From contig DCUU01000054.1 in assembly GCA_002328565.1 (NCBI GenBank), positions 1-13,483 of the forward strand: DNA of 13,483 bases, written 5' to 3'. Within the stretch, counting starts at the first letter, position 1, and every line of letters begins with the position of its first letter. Shown here piece after piece: positions 6,179 to 13,363 of this stretch. Under the pieces are notes generated by a model. It did no database searches, was not told where the DNA came from, and was given only the letters and a program-made list of their open reading frames with translations. A program made the position numbers and the translations under genes. The stretch is from Candidatus Moranbacteria bacterium UBA2206. Its GTDB lineage: Bacteria > Patescibacteriota > Minisyncoccia > Moranbacterales > UBA2206.

Positions 6179-8056
6179 ATGAACAAGTTTCTTGAAAGTC
6201 ATTATAAAAAAATAATTATTATTATTTTAGGCTTTGTTACAATCGTTTCAGTTTTGAACGCCAAAAATGACAGTCTAATTTATGATGAAGATGCGCATAT
6301 TCCAGCTGCCTATAGCTATCTCGTTAAAAATGATTTTAGACTTAACCCCGAACATCCACCACTTATCAAAGACTTATCTGCCATTCCCTTGCTTTTTATG
6401 GATTTGAATTTTGACACTAGTCAGCCTTTTTGGAATGAAAATCCTAATGATGCGCAATGGAACGCTGGAAAATATTTTCTTTTTAATGCTAACAACAGCC
6501 CCAACCGGATAATTTTTTGGTCGCGCTTACCAATTATTGCCATCTCCCTACTACTCGGACTGTTTATTTTCAAGTGGACACGAGAATTAGCTGGACTAGG
6601 AGCTGGGCTTTTCGCACTCTTGCTTTATGCAATGGATCCTAATGTTCTCGGTCATAATCATTTTGTCACAACTGATTTAGGCATCGCTGCTTTTATAACT
6701 TTTTCTTTTTACTATTTCTTACGTTTTATAAAAGAACCAACCTGGAAAAATGTTTTCGTGTCTGGTTTTTTTCTCGCTCTCATGCAACTAGCCAAATTTT
6801 CTGCCGTGCTTGCTTTTCCTGTTTTTGGGTTAGTGATTATTCTCTATCCCCTAATAAGAAACAAAAGTCATCATGAAAAAGGCGAACTTAAATTCAAATT
6901 TCAAGCTCTCGGAAAATATCTAGGCAAAGGAATTGTAATGTTTCTTTTTTCTTTGGTTTTAGTTTGGGGAGTTTATTATTTCAATACCTACGCCATGCCA
7001 GAAAACAAATTGCCAGAAACTATAAATTATTATTTTCACACTGATGACACTAATGTAAAAACCATTTACTCTCGCCAAATTCTATTCTATATGAATGATA
7101 GTCCAGTACTTCGCCCATTGGCAAACTATTTTTTTGGAATTGCGCGCGTGTTTCAAAGAGTGGCTGGTGGAAATGTGACCTATTTCATGGGAGAAATTAA
7201 TACGCAAGGTTTCCTCTCTTATTTCCCTATTGTTTTTCTAATTAAAGAACCACTAGCAACTTTATTTTTTATTTTTTTGGCCCTAGGAATATCAACTTCT
7301 CATATATTGAAAAATATTTCCAAGAATATATTTTCCACTTTCACTTATTATCTGCGAACTAATATCGTCGGTTTTTCTTTGCTTGTTTTTATCGTTCTAT
7401 ATTCAGTTACTAGCATTACTGGTCGACTCAACATCGGTTTTCGTCATCTTTTCCCTATCTTACCATTCATCTACATCCTTACCGCTAAAACAATTTTTAA
7501 TTTTCTAAAAAAATCAGACAGGCACAATATTCTTATTTGGAAAGTTGTTCTTGGTCTTATGCTTTTATCACTAACTCTGGAAACGATTGGGGCTTATCCA
7601 TATTATATGTCCTACTTCAATCAAATTGTAGGTGGGCCAAAAAATGGCTACCAATACGTCACCGATTCCAATGCTGATTGGGGACAAGATTTGAAAAGAC
7701 TTAAAATTTTCGTTGACCGTTATAATTGGTGCCCAAAAAATTCCCTAGATTCTTTTTGCAAAATTTATGATCCCAACCTTCCGCCAATGGAAAAAATCCG
7801 CGTGGACTATTTTGGTATGGCTGATACCAGCTATTATCTTCGAAATAATTTTCTACCTTGGTGGAAAGCTCAAAGACCAGTTGAGTCAGGCTGGTACGCT
7901 ATTTCCACTCTTTTTCTTCAAGAAGGAATTTATAATAAAAACACGCCTGATAACGAAAGTTATCGTTGGTTAAAAAATATCCGACCCTTTACTCAAGTCG
8001 GAACTTCAATACTTATTTATCACATAACACCCGAGCAAGCTTTGAGCATTGAATAA
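6179..8056 (+). CDS. GT-C (PMT/ArnT-like) integral membrane glycosyltransferase
   Basis: This 625-residue protein has about ten hydrophobic helices. After the first helix (about 11-28) the extracytoplasmic loop contains YDEDAH (35-40) and EHPPLIK (58-64), matching the catalytic acidic pair and HPP motif of PMT_2/GT39-type enzymes. The C-terminal soluble part carries DSNADWGQDLKRL, common in bacterial members. Such enzymes transfer a sugar from a polyprenyl-phosphate carrier to protein, lipid or glycan outside the membrane; the acceptor here is unknown. The frame is open back to 6086, but that start overlaps the 53-residue gene. I prefer ATG 6179 (MNKFLES), which puts a short basic tail before the first helix; 6140 is the alternative. 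It follows the small membrane gene by 31 bp and ends one base from the convergent ftsQ. Confidence 0.85.
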   Translation: MNKFLESHYKKIIIIILGFVTIVSVLNAKNDSLIYDEDAHIPAAYSYLVKNDFRLNPEHPPLIKDLSAIPLLFMDLNFDTSQPFWNENPNDAQWNAGKYFLFNANNSPNRIIFWSRLPIIAISLLLGLFIFKWTRELAGLGAGLFALLLYAMDPNVLGHNHFVTTDLGIAAFITFSFYYFLRFIKEPTWKNVFVSGFFLALMQLAKFSAVLAFPVFGLVIILYPLIRNKSHHEKGELKFKFQALGKYLGKGIVMFLFSLVLVWGVYYFNTYAMPENKLPETINYYFHTDDTNVKTIYSRQILFYMNDSPVLRPLANYFFGIARVFQRVAGGNVTYFMGEINTQGFLSYFPIVFLIKEPLATLFFIFLALGISTSHILKNISKNIFSTFTYYLRTNIVGFSLLVFIVLYSVTSITGRLNIGFRHLFPILPFIYILTAKTIFNFLKKSDRHNILIWKVVLGLMLLSLTLETIGAYPYYMSYFNQIVGGPKNGYQYVTDSNADWGQDLKRLKIFVDRYNWCPKNSLDSFCKIYDPNLPPMEKIRVDYFGMADTSYYLRNNFLPWWKAQRPVESGWYAISTLFLQEGIYNKNTPDNESYRWLKNIRPFTQVGTSILIYHITPEQALSIE

Positions 8057-8057
8057 T

Positions 8058-8978
8058 TTAATCTTTTTTCTTCTTATCTTTATTCTCAGTTGAGTTAGTC
8101 GGTGCGGTTGGCGTTGTCGCGCTAGTCGCATTGTCTTTGGCAATTTGAGAAGGCGTACCATCACAAAATTTATAGTATATTTTGTTGTCGATTCGCAAAT
8201 CCACATATTCCAAATCAGTGCGCTGGCTTTTTTCAATCTTATTCTCCAGTACAACCTTGAGCATTTCTATTTCTTTTTCTAATCCTATATTTTCATTAAA
8301 ATATATTTCCCAACCTTCTTTTGTTTTTACTCTAATATCACCTGAGATCAGGCTTGCAACGCGAAAATTGTTATCTATCTCTATCTCAAGTCTTTCAAAT
8401 AATTCCTGTTTAATTTCCAGCGCATAACTCATATATTTTTTTTCTAAAATAATTTCTCCTAGACTCATTTTTTTTGAACTTTCTTCGCGCAACGTGATGA
8501 AATTGTTCTTATCATTTTCTTCATTCGAAGAATAATTATCATATGCCTCTCCATTTTCGTCTAGAATAAAACAGCTATCCGCACTACAAAAAACCATCTT
8601 CGGCTTTCTTTCGATAATACTCACGATTAATTTTTCAGGAAATTCTCTTTTTATTTCAATTTCTCTTATTATTTTAAATTCATCTTTTATATCTTTTTCC
8701 ATCCTTCCAATCTTTGCTAAAAGCAAATTATTCTTCTTTACGATATCCAAATATTTCCCTGAAATTTCCGGATTAATTTTATCTAAAATCAAATTTTTCT
8801 CAATATAATCATTGCCGTTAATTTCAATAGAGTTTATTTCCAAAAATGGCGAAAAAAATAAAACGTAGATTAGAACAACCACAAAAGATACCGTTACTAG
8901 AAAAAATAAAAAACGAAAAAACGAAAATTTTCCGCGCGTTTTATTTTTAGTTATTCGTTTATTTTTTGGACTAAGCAT
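8058..8978 (-). CDS. ftsQ: Cell division protein FtsQ/DivIB
   Basis: This 306-residue protein has the FtsQ layout: a short basic cytoplasmic tail (1-19), one membrane helix (about 20-44), a POTRA domain (about 46-125: FLEINSIEINGNDYIEKN up to the REFPEKLIVSIIERKP strand) and the FtsQ beta domain ending with YVDLRIDNKIYYKF. FtsQ anchors the FtsB/FtsL complex at the division site. The last 30 residues form a Thr/Ala/Pro-rich, then Lys/Asp-rich tail, probably disordered. The start at 8978 comes 10 bp after a strong palindromic structure at the holB junction and has no Shine-Dalgarno. It is the last gene of the murA-mreB-GT-GT-holB-ftsQ run, and its stop is one base from the stop of the opposing GT-C gene with no terminator hairpin between them. 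Confidence 0.88.
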   Translation of the reverse strand: MLSPKNKRITKNKTRGKFSFFRFLFFLVTVSFVVVLIYVLFFSPFLEINSIEINGNDYIEKNLILDKINPEISGKYLDIVKKNNLLLAKIGRMEKDIKDEFKIIREIEIKREFPEKLIVSIIERKPKMVFCSADSCFILDENGEAYDNYSSNEENDKNNFITLREESSKKMSLGEIILEKKYMSYALEIKQELFERLEIEIDNNFRVASLISGDIRVKTKEGWEIYFNENIGLEKEIEMLKVVLENKIEKSQRTDLEYVDLRIDNKIYYKFCDGTPSQIAKDNATSATTPTAPTNSTENKDKKKKD

Positions 8979-8988
8979 TTTATTATTT

Positions 8989-9049
8989 ACCCTATGGAAT
9001 ATCTCGCATTAGCGAGATAATTTTGTAAACAAAATTTATTCCATAGGGT
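8989..9049. other. Three-way-junction palindrome at the holB/ftsQ boundary
   Basis: A perfect 13-bp outer stem (ACCCTATGGAATA, 8989-9001, with its inverse at 9037-9049) encloses two further hairpins. One is TCTCGC/GCGAGA (9002-9017, loop ATTA); the other is AATTTTG/CAAAATT (9019-9036, loop TAAA). Only one base is left unpaired at the junction. The right arm encodes the last codons and stop of holB; the left arm ends 10 bp before the ftsQ ATG. It may be an RNA control element or a small REP/MITE-like repeat. Confidence 0.75.
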
Positions 9050-9923
9050 GAATTTCTAGCGCTAAATTTTCCAAGACTAATTTTGGATTTGAATTAGTTT
9101 GACTGATAATTTTTAGGCTTTTTTCAATATTAAGAATAAGGACGAATGATTTTTTTTTATCCAATTGAAAAAATTTACAATCCTCCATGATATTTTTTCT
9201 CAAAAGTACTGTCCAAAAACTAAGCTCTTCTGTTACTGCTGAAATGTCCTTGCTTAAGTTCTCAAAAAAAGAAAAGTTTTCACTCAGACTTGCATCGATT
9301 AATTTTTCTAAATCATCCTGAGCTTTTTTTCTTTTTTCCAATTCCTCTTCTTTTTTTTGCAAATTAATAGCCAGTCCAGGACGATTAAGCGACCAGAATA
9401 TTACCTCCTCGGCATTTTCCCCTCTAACCATATCTGCAATTTCGCAGTCTTTCACTAAATTAAATTTCTTGATAACGCATCGGGATTTGATAGTGGCTAT
9501 TATCTTATCCATATCTTCTGCAATTAAAATTATAACAGCTTTTTGCGGTGGCTCTTCTAGCGTTTTCAGAAGTGCATTTTGAGAAGCTCGACTAAGTCTA
9601 TCAGCCTCATCAATTATCGCCACTTTATATTTTCCAAAATATGCCGTAAGGCTAAGCTCATGCTCCAATTCTCTGATTTTTTCAATTTTTATATCTTTCT
9701 TTTTCACAATCCCCTTCTTTTCTTCTGTTTCCGGAGAAATTATGATGACATCAGGATTTACTTTCTTATCCATCCCACCAGTTATTTTTTTGGCAAATTC
9801 CATAGCCAAGCTAAATTTTCCCAGATGCGCTGGGCCGGAAAAAATATAAGCATGAGCAATTTTATCTTTAGCTATGCTTTTATCTAAATAGTTTATTATT
9901 TTTTGGTGGCCAATAATATTCAT
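9036..9923 (-). CDS. holB: DNA polymerase III clamp-loader subunit delta'
   Basis: This is a clamp-loader AAA+ protein of 295 residues. It opens with IIGHQKIINYL and AHAYIFSG, then a degenerate Walker A GPAHLGKF (30-37) that lacks the Ser/Thr needed for nucleotide binding. It continues with Walker B-like VAIIDEADRL (101-110), ALLKTLEEPP (117-126) and the SRC sensor motif (147-149). The degenerate P-loop and SRC favour delta' over DnaX (tau/gamma). The four-cysteine zinc module found after the P-loop in E. coli delta' and DnaX is absent (GGMDKKVNPDV instead). The frame stays open seven codons upstream (MLYASCFM), but those codons lie in a dispersed repeat; ATG 9923, the last ATG of the repeat, starts the conserved domain. 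The stop codon lies in the palindrome shared with the ftsQ leader. Confidence 0.88.
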   Translation of the reverse strand: MNIIGHQKIINYLDKSIAKDKIAHAYIFSGPAHLGKFSLAMEFAKKITGGMDKKVNPDVIIISPETEEKKGIVKKKDIKIEKIRELEHELSLTAYFGKYKVAIIDEADRLSRASQNALLKTLEEPPQKAVIILIAEDMDKIIATIKSRCVIKKFNLVKDCEIADMVRGENAEEVIFWSLNRPGLAINLQKKEEELEKRKKAQDDLEKLIDASLSENFSFFENLSKDISAVTEELSFWTVLLRKNIMEDCKFFQLDKKKSFVLILNIEKSLKIISQTNSNPKLVLENLALEIHPME

Positions 9924-9992
9924 GAAGCATGAAGCATATAACATGAAACGATACTATTTTTCTGTTTCATATTTCATGTTGTGTGTTACGTG
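9921..9992. repeat. GTTTCATG-type dispersed repeat, inverted pair at the GT/holB junction
   Basis: The left arm (9921-9949) reads CATGAAGCATGAAGC then ATATAACATGAAAC. The right arm (9964-9992) begins GTTTCATATTTCATG and is its imperfect inverse, with a 14-bp loop. The left arm's outermost CAT is the start codon of holB on the minus strand. The right arm encodes the last residues (HVTHNMKYE) of the upstream glycosyltransferase. It closely matches the repeat at 12276-12304. Confidence 0.75.
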
Positions 9993-11096
9993 ATTAATAT
10001 ACTCTTGCATCTCTTTTTTAAATCTCTCTTTTCCAAATCTCTCTACGCTTTGCTTGATATAATTCTTATTATAATTTTTTTCATTTTCACAAAACCTTCG
10101 AACACCATCCGCAATCACCTCTGGCATCGAACTTTCAAAAAATTCTCCTGTTTTACCTTCCTCTATAATTTCAACCGCCCCCCCAGCTTTTATGGCAATC
10201 ACAGGAATACCTTGCATCATCGCCTCAACAGGAGCAATTCCAAAATCATCTACGCCAGGGAAAATAAAGGCGCGAGCATTCTCATAAATTTCCGGCAATT
10301 TTTCATCTTTCTGATAGTCCAAAAATTTTATATTAGTCTTGGCAATTTTTTTGAGTCGTTTTTCCTCTTTGCCCGCACCAACAATCACCAATGGCAATTC
10401 CAATTTATTGAAAGCTTCGATAGCTTTGTCTATTTTTTTATACGCTGACAGTCTCGAAACAATTAGAAAATATTTTTCATTATTCATGATTGTTTCATGT
10501 TTCATGCTATATGTTTCATGATTTACTGGCGGGTATATTACCTCACTTTCTCTTCTGTAGTATTTTCTTATTCTCGATTGGGTATATTTTGAATTAGCAA
10601 TCAAATAATCCGGCCGATCAGCTGCTAATTTATCCCAGATACGAAAATAACTCAGCATTGGACGAATTATAAAACTCAATTTCTCTTTTCTTTCATCGCG
10701 CAAATATTTTTCATTATAATCCCAAACAAATCTCATTGGGGAGTGAATGTAGGCAATGTGAATAGTGTCGAGTCTAGTTATAATTCCTTTTGACCAAGCA
10801 CCTGAAGAAGAAATAACTAAATCAAAATTCCTAAGATCGAACGACTCAGGAGCAGTCGGCAAAAATGGCAAAAAATATTTGAACCGACGACGAAAAAATT
10901 TGGGCAATTTTTGAAGGAAAGAAGTGTGAATTTCCTTTTTTCCAAATTTACCGCCCATAATTTCTTCCTCATAAAGAAGGGTATAAATTGGCGCAGTTGG
11001 AAACATTTCGCACAAAACTTCCAGGGTTTTCTCTGCTCCACCATATTGATTCAAAAAATCATGCACAATAGCAACTTTTAAATTTATTTTCATCAT
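9954..11096 (-). CDS. GT4-family glycosyltransferase (WbaZ/mannosyltransferase-like)
   Basis: This 380-residue GT-B enzyme starts with VAIVHDFLNQYGGAEKTLE, typical of GT4 enzymes of the WbaZ type, and has HSPMRFVWD and ANSKYTQSRI in the N-terminal Rossmann domain. The C-terminal domain carries IVSRLSAYKKIDKAIEAF and DDFGIAPVEAMMQGIPV. The usual E-x7-E pair is D283-x7-E291, a conservative change. It probably transfers a nucleotide-activated sugar (GDP-mannose in characterised relatives) to a lipid-linked glycan on the cytoplasmic side of the membrane. Residues about 192-204 (NHETYSMKHETIM), in the linker between the two domains, are encoded by a dispersed repeat, and another copy encodes the C-terminal tail. 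The start at 11096 is the first of two adjacent ATGs; no Shine-Dalgarno. It lies 84 bp after a second GT4 gene. Confidence 0.87.
   Translation of the reverse strand: MMKINLKVAIVHDFLNQYGGAEKTLEVLCEMFPTAPIYTLLYEEEIMGGKFGKKEIHTSFLQKLPKFFRRRFKYFLPFLPTAPESFDLRNFDLVISSSGAWSKGIITRLDTIHIAYIHSPMRFVWDYNEKYLRDERKEKLSFIIRPMLSYFRIWDKLAADRPDYLIANSKYTQSRIRKYYRRESEVIYPPVNHETYSMKHETIMNNEKYFLIVSRLSAYKKIDKAIEAFNKLELPLVIVGAGKEEKRLKKIAKTNIKFLDYQKDEKLPEIYENARAFIFPGVDDFGIAPVEAMMQGIPVIAIKAGGAVEIIEEGKTGEFFESSMPEVIADGVRRFCENEKNYNKNYIKQSVERFGKERFKKEMQEYINHVTHNMKYETEK
10485..10523. repeat. In-frame copy of the GTTTCATG-type repeat inside a glycosyltransferase gene
   Basis: The plus strand reads GTTTCATGTTTCATGCTAT and then ATGTTTCATG. 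Its core differs at one position in 21 from the inverse of the 12276-12304 copy. It has 39 bp in total (13 codons) and keeps the reading frame, falling in the linker between the two GT-B domains. Confidence 0.75.
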
Positions 11097-11180
11097 ATAG
11101 ATAATACCAAAAAATTAATTCGTTATTAATTTAATTAATTTTGTAGGTTTGTAAAATTTTGAAATTTCGCGATGAAACAG

Positions 11181-12278
11181 TTAGTTCAGAATCACTTTAG
11201 CTATCTCGCGAGAACATTTATCCCAACTAAACTTTTTCACGTTTTCATACCCTTTTTCTATTATAGCATTTTTAAAATTATCGTCGCTAATTAGTTTATA
11301 AATCGAATCTGCGATGCCTATTGGCTCAGTCGGGGTTGCATAGGCCACACTATCTCCACCCACTTCAGGCAAAGAAGAAATGTTAGAAGTGACCACCGGA
11401 ACTCCCAAAATTTGAGCTTCTAGAATAGGCAATCCAAAACCTTCATAGAAAGTTGGAAACAAAAAAACTTCCGCGTTTCTGATTAAATTTCCCTTATGCT
11501 CCTTATCGACAAAAGACAATTCCACTATATCTTCTTTGTATACATTTTTATCTATTCTCTCTCTTATTTCTTGATATTTAAATCCAGCTTGTCCTGCCAG
11601 AATTAATTTATGAGGTATATTATATCTTTCTTTTAATATTTCAAAAGCTGAAATCATTCCTAGGACATTTTTACGCACCCCCAACCAGCCGATAAAAAGA
11701 AAGTACGGTTTATATTTATCATATTGTCCGGTATATTTTGGTCCCTCTTCAATACTTACACCCTCATAAATAACTTCTATTTTATTTTCCGGTATTTTAT
11801 ATAATTCAACTAAATCTTTTTTGGTATTTTTAGAAACTGCAATTATTTTCTTGGCCCATCGGCAGGATAATTTTATCGAATGGCGCATATAAAACCTCCC
11901 TAAAAAAGAATAAGCTTCTTTTATGATTTCATATTCCACTCCATGCACAACAACAAAAGTTTTCTCGGGGTGAATTAGTGGTGCAATATGCGCTGGAATA
12001 AAAAGGACATCTACGGGGTGAAAAAGCATTTCCAAGGAAAGTCCGAATTGAGTCCAAAATCTTGGCCATCTCAAAACTTTTATTCTCCAATTTTTCGGCA
12101 AGCCTGTCTCTCCAGCAGACAAGCCAAAATCAACTACTTGTCCGCGTCGTAAATACAAAACAACTCGGGATGTTTTTTTTATTTTCCCTCTTAAGTGCTT
12201 TATCACCTGATAAGAATATTCTTCGATACCAGTTCTTTGTTTTAAAAAAGCTCGCGAGCCGTCAATACCAACTCTCAT
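11181..12278 (-). CDS. GT4-family glycosyltransferase
   Basis: This 365-residue GT-B enzyme starts MRVGIDGSRAF with GIEEYSYQVI. It carries VVVHGVEYE and IIAVSKNTKKDLVELYKIPENKI in the N-terminal domain. The C-terminal domain has YFLFIGWLGVRKNVLGMI, then FLFPTFYEGFGLPILEA with the catalytic pair E279-x7-E287. It most resembles GT4 enzymes that add hexoses or deoxyhexoses to polyprenyl-linked oligosaccharides in O-antigen or capsule pathways; the exact sugar cannot be read from sequence. The frame extends seven codons upstream, but these lie in the dispersed repeat and also spell MLYASCFM, as upstream of holB. ATG 12278 is therefore the preferred start, and it is supplied by the repeat. It follows mreB by 64 bp and precedes another GT4 gene by 84 bp. 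Confidence 0.88.
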   Translation of the reverse strand: MRVGIDGSRAFLKQRTGIEEYSYQVIKHLRGKIKKTSRVVLYLRRGQVVDFGLSAGETGLPKNWRIKVLRWPRFWTQFGLSLEMLFHPVDVLFIPAHIAPLIHPEKTFVVVHGVEYEIIKEAYSFLGRFYMRHSIKLSCRWAKKIIAVSKNTKKDLVELYKIPENKIEVIYEGVSIEEGPKYTGQYDKYKPYFLFIGWLGVRKNVLGMISAFEILKERYNIPHKLILAGQAGFKYQEIRERIDKNVYKEDIVELSFVDKEHKGNLIRNAEVFLFPTFYEGFGLPILEAQILGVPVVTSNISSLPEVGGDSVAYATPTEPIGIADSIYKLISDDNFKNAIIEKGYENVKKFSWDKCSREIAKVILN

Positions 12279-12339
12279 GAAGCATGAAGCATATAGCATG
12301 AAACAATTTTATTGCATGTTTCATGTTGCATGTTATATG
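12276..12339. repeat. GTTTCATG-type dispersed repeat, inverted pair at the mreB/GT junction
   Basis: The left arm (12276-12304) differs from the left arm at 9921-9949 at only one of 29 positions (ATATAGC versus ATATAAC). The right arm (12314-12339), GCATGTTTCATGTTGCATG followed by TTATATG, is its imperfect inverse across a 9-bp loop. It fills the gap between mreB and the glycosyltransferase, and its end supplies the latter's ATG. Confidence 0.75.
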
Positions 12340-12342
12340 AAT

Positions 12343-13350
12343 TTATTTACTTAGCATTATAGTTCTTTTATACAATTCTAAATTATCTAATGCGATGCCG
12401 ATACCCTTGATTACGCAAAACAACGGGTCGTCAGCAATATAGCTTGGCACTCCAATAGTTTTAGTAATCAGCTGATCAATATTTTTAATAAGCGCTCCTC
12501 CACCAGAAATTACCATACCCTTATCCATAATATCTGCGGAAAGTTCCGGTGGAGTTTCTTGCAGAACCTTCTTTATTGCATTTATTATTTCTCTAAGTTC
12601 ATCCTGAATAGCTTCCGTAATTTCATTGGAAGAAATTTTTATCGACTTAGGTAGTCCGCCAGTCAAATCTCGCCCGCGCACATCAGCATATTCTTCTTTC
12701 ATTTGCGGTATAGCTGAGCCAATTTTTATCTTTATCTCTTCGGCTGTTCGATCCCCAATTGCTAAACTATATTTTCTTTTTATATAATCAGCAATAGCTT
12801 GATCAAATTTATTTCCACCTACCCGCGCACTTGTAGCACTCACCACTCCACCCAAGGAAATAACTGCCACCTCCGAAGTTCCTCCGCCAATATTAATTAT
12901 CATATTCCCCGAAGCGTTTGCAATTGGAATTCCCGCGCCAATAGCCGCTAGCATTGGTTCTTTGACAACATAGGCTGCTTTGGCGCCAGCTCGAATAGCC
13001 GCGTCAATCACCGCCCTTCTTTCAGTCGAAGTCACTCCCACTGGGATAGAAATCATCACTTCCGGCTTAATCAAGCGAAATCTTCCACTAACTTTATTGA
13101 TAAAATATTTGAGCATCGCTTCGGTAATTTTATAATCAGCAATCACGCCATCTTTCATTGGCCGACTAGCTTGAATTGTGTCTGGAGTGCGCCCAAGCAT
13201 TTCCTTGGCCTCATTGCCCACTGCCAAAACCTTGTTCTCCAAAATCGAAACCGCCACCACACTCGGTTCATTAGCCACGATTCCCTTCCCCGGAACAAAC
13301 ACCAAAATATTCGCCGTTCCTAAGTCAATACCAATCTTTCTAACAAACAT
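12343..13350 (-). CDS. mreB: Rod-shape-determining actin homologue MreB
   Basis: This 335-residue protein matches MreB along its full length. It has phosphate-1 loop IGIDLGTANILVFV (from residue 6), VGNEAKEMLGRTP, RPMKDGVIADY, EPMLAAIGAGIPI (131-143), phosphate-2 loop IINIGGGTSEVAVIS (151-165), GGNKFDQAI, and adenosine motif ISGGGALI (281-288). MreB forms membrane-bound filaments that guide lateral wall synthesis. N153 replaces the aspartate normal in DIGGGT, and the residue before EPM is Lys rather than the usual Glu; both lie around the nucleotide site. The start at 13350 is fixed by homology. The gene begins 13 bp after the murA stop, so the two are surely co-transcribed, and no Shine-Dalgarno is visible. 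Confidence 0.96.
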   Translation of the reverse strand: MFVRKIGIDLGTANILVFVPGKGIVANEPSVVAVSILENKVLAVGNEAKEMLGRTPDTIQASRPMKDGVIADYKITEAMLKYFINKVSGRFRLIKPEVMISIPVGVTSTERRAVIDAAIRAGAKAAYVVKEPMLAAIGAGIPIANASGNMIINIGGGTSEVAVISLGGVVSATSARVGGNKFDQAIADYIKRKYSLAIGDRTAEEIKIKIGSAIPQMKEEYADVRGRDLTGGLPKSIKISSNEITEAIQDELREIINAIKKVLQETPPELSADIMDKGMVISGGGALIKNIDQLITKTIGVPSYIADDPLFCVIKGIGIALDNLELYKRTIMLSK

Positions 13351-13363
13351 ATATTTAAAAAAA

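Noticed and set aside
9924..9944. Upstream extension of HolB (MLYASCF)
   Set aside because: The seven codons lie within the dispersed repeat and are also found before an unrelated glycosyltransferase; conserved sequence begins at the next Met.
9981..10448. 155-codon plus-strand open frame
   Set aside because: Antisense to a clear GT4 gene; the product is Phe/Asn/Ile-rich with no domain pattern.
12279..12299. Upstream extension of the GT4 enzyme (MLYASCF)
   Set aside because: Same repeat-derived codons as before HolB; the GT4 fold starts at MRVGIDGSRAF.
9921..12339. CRISPR array
   Set aside because: The repeats are far apart, partly coding, imperfectly inverted and have no regular spacers; no cas genes are present.
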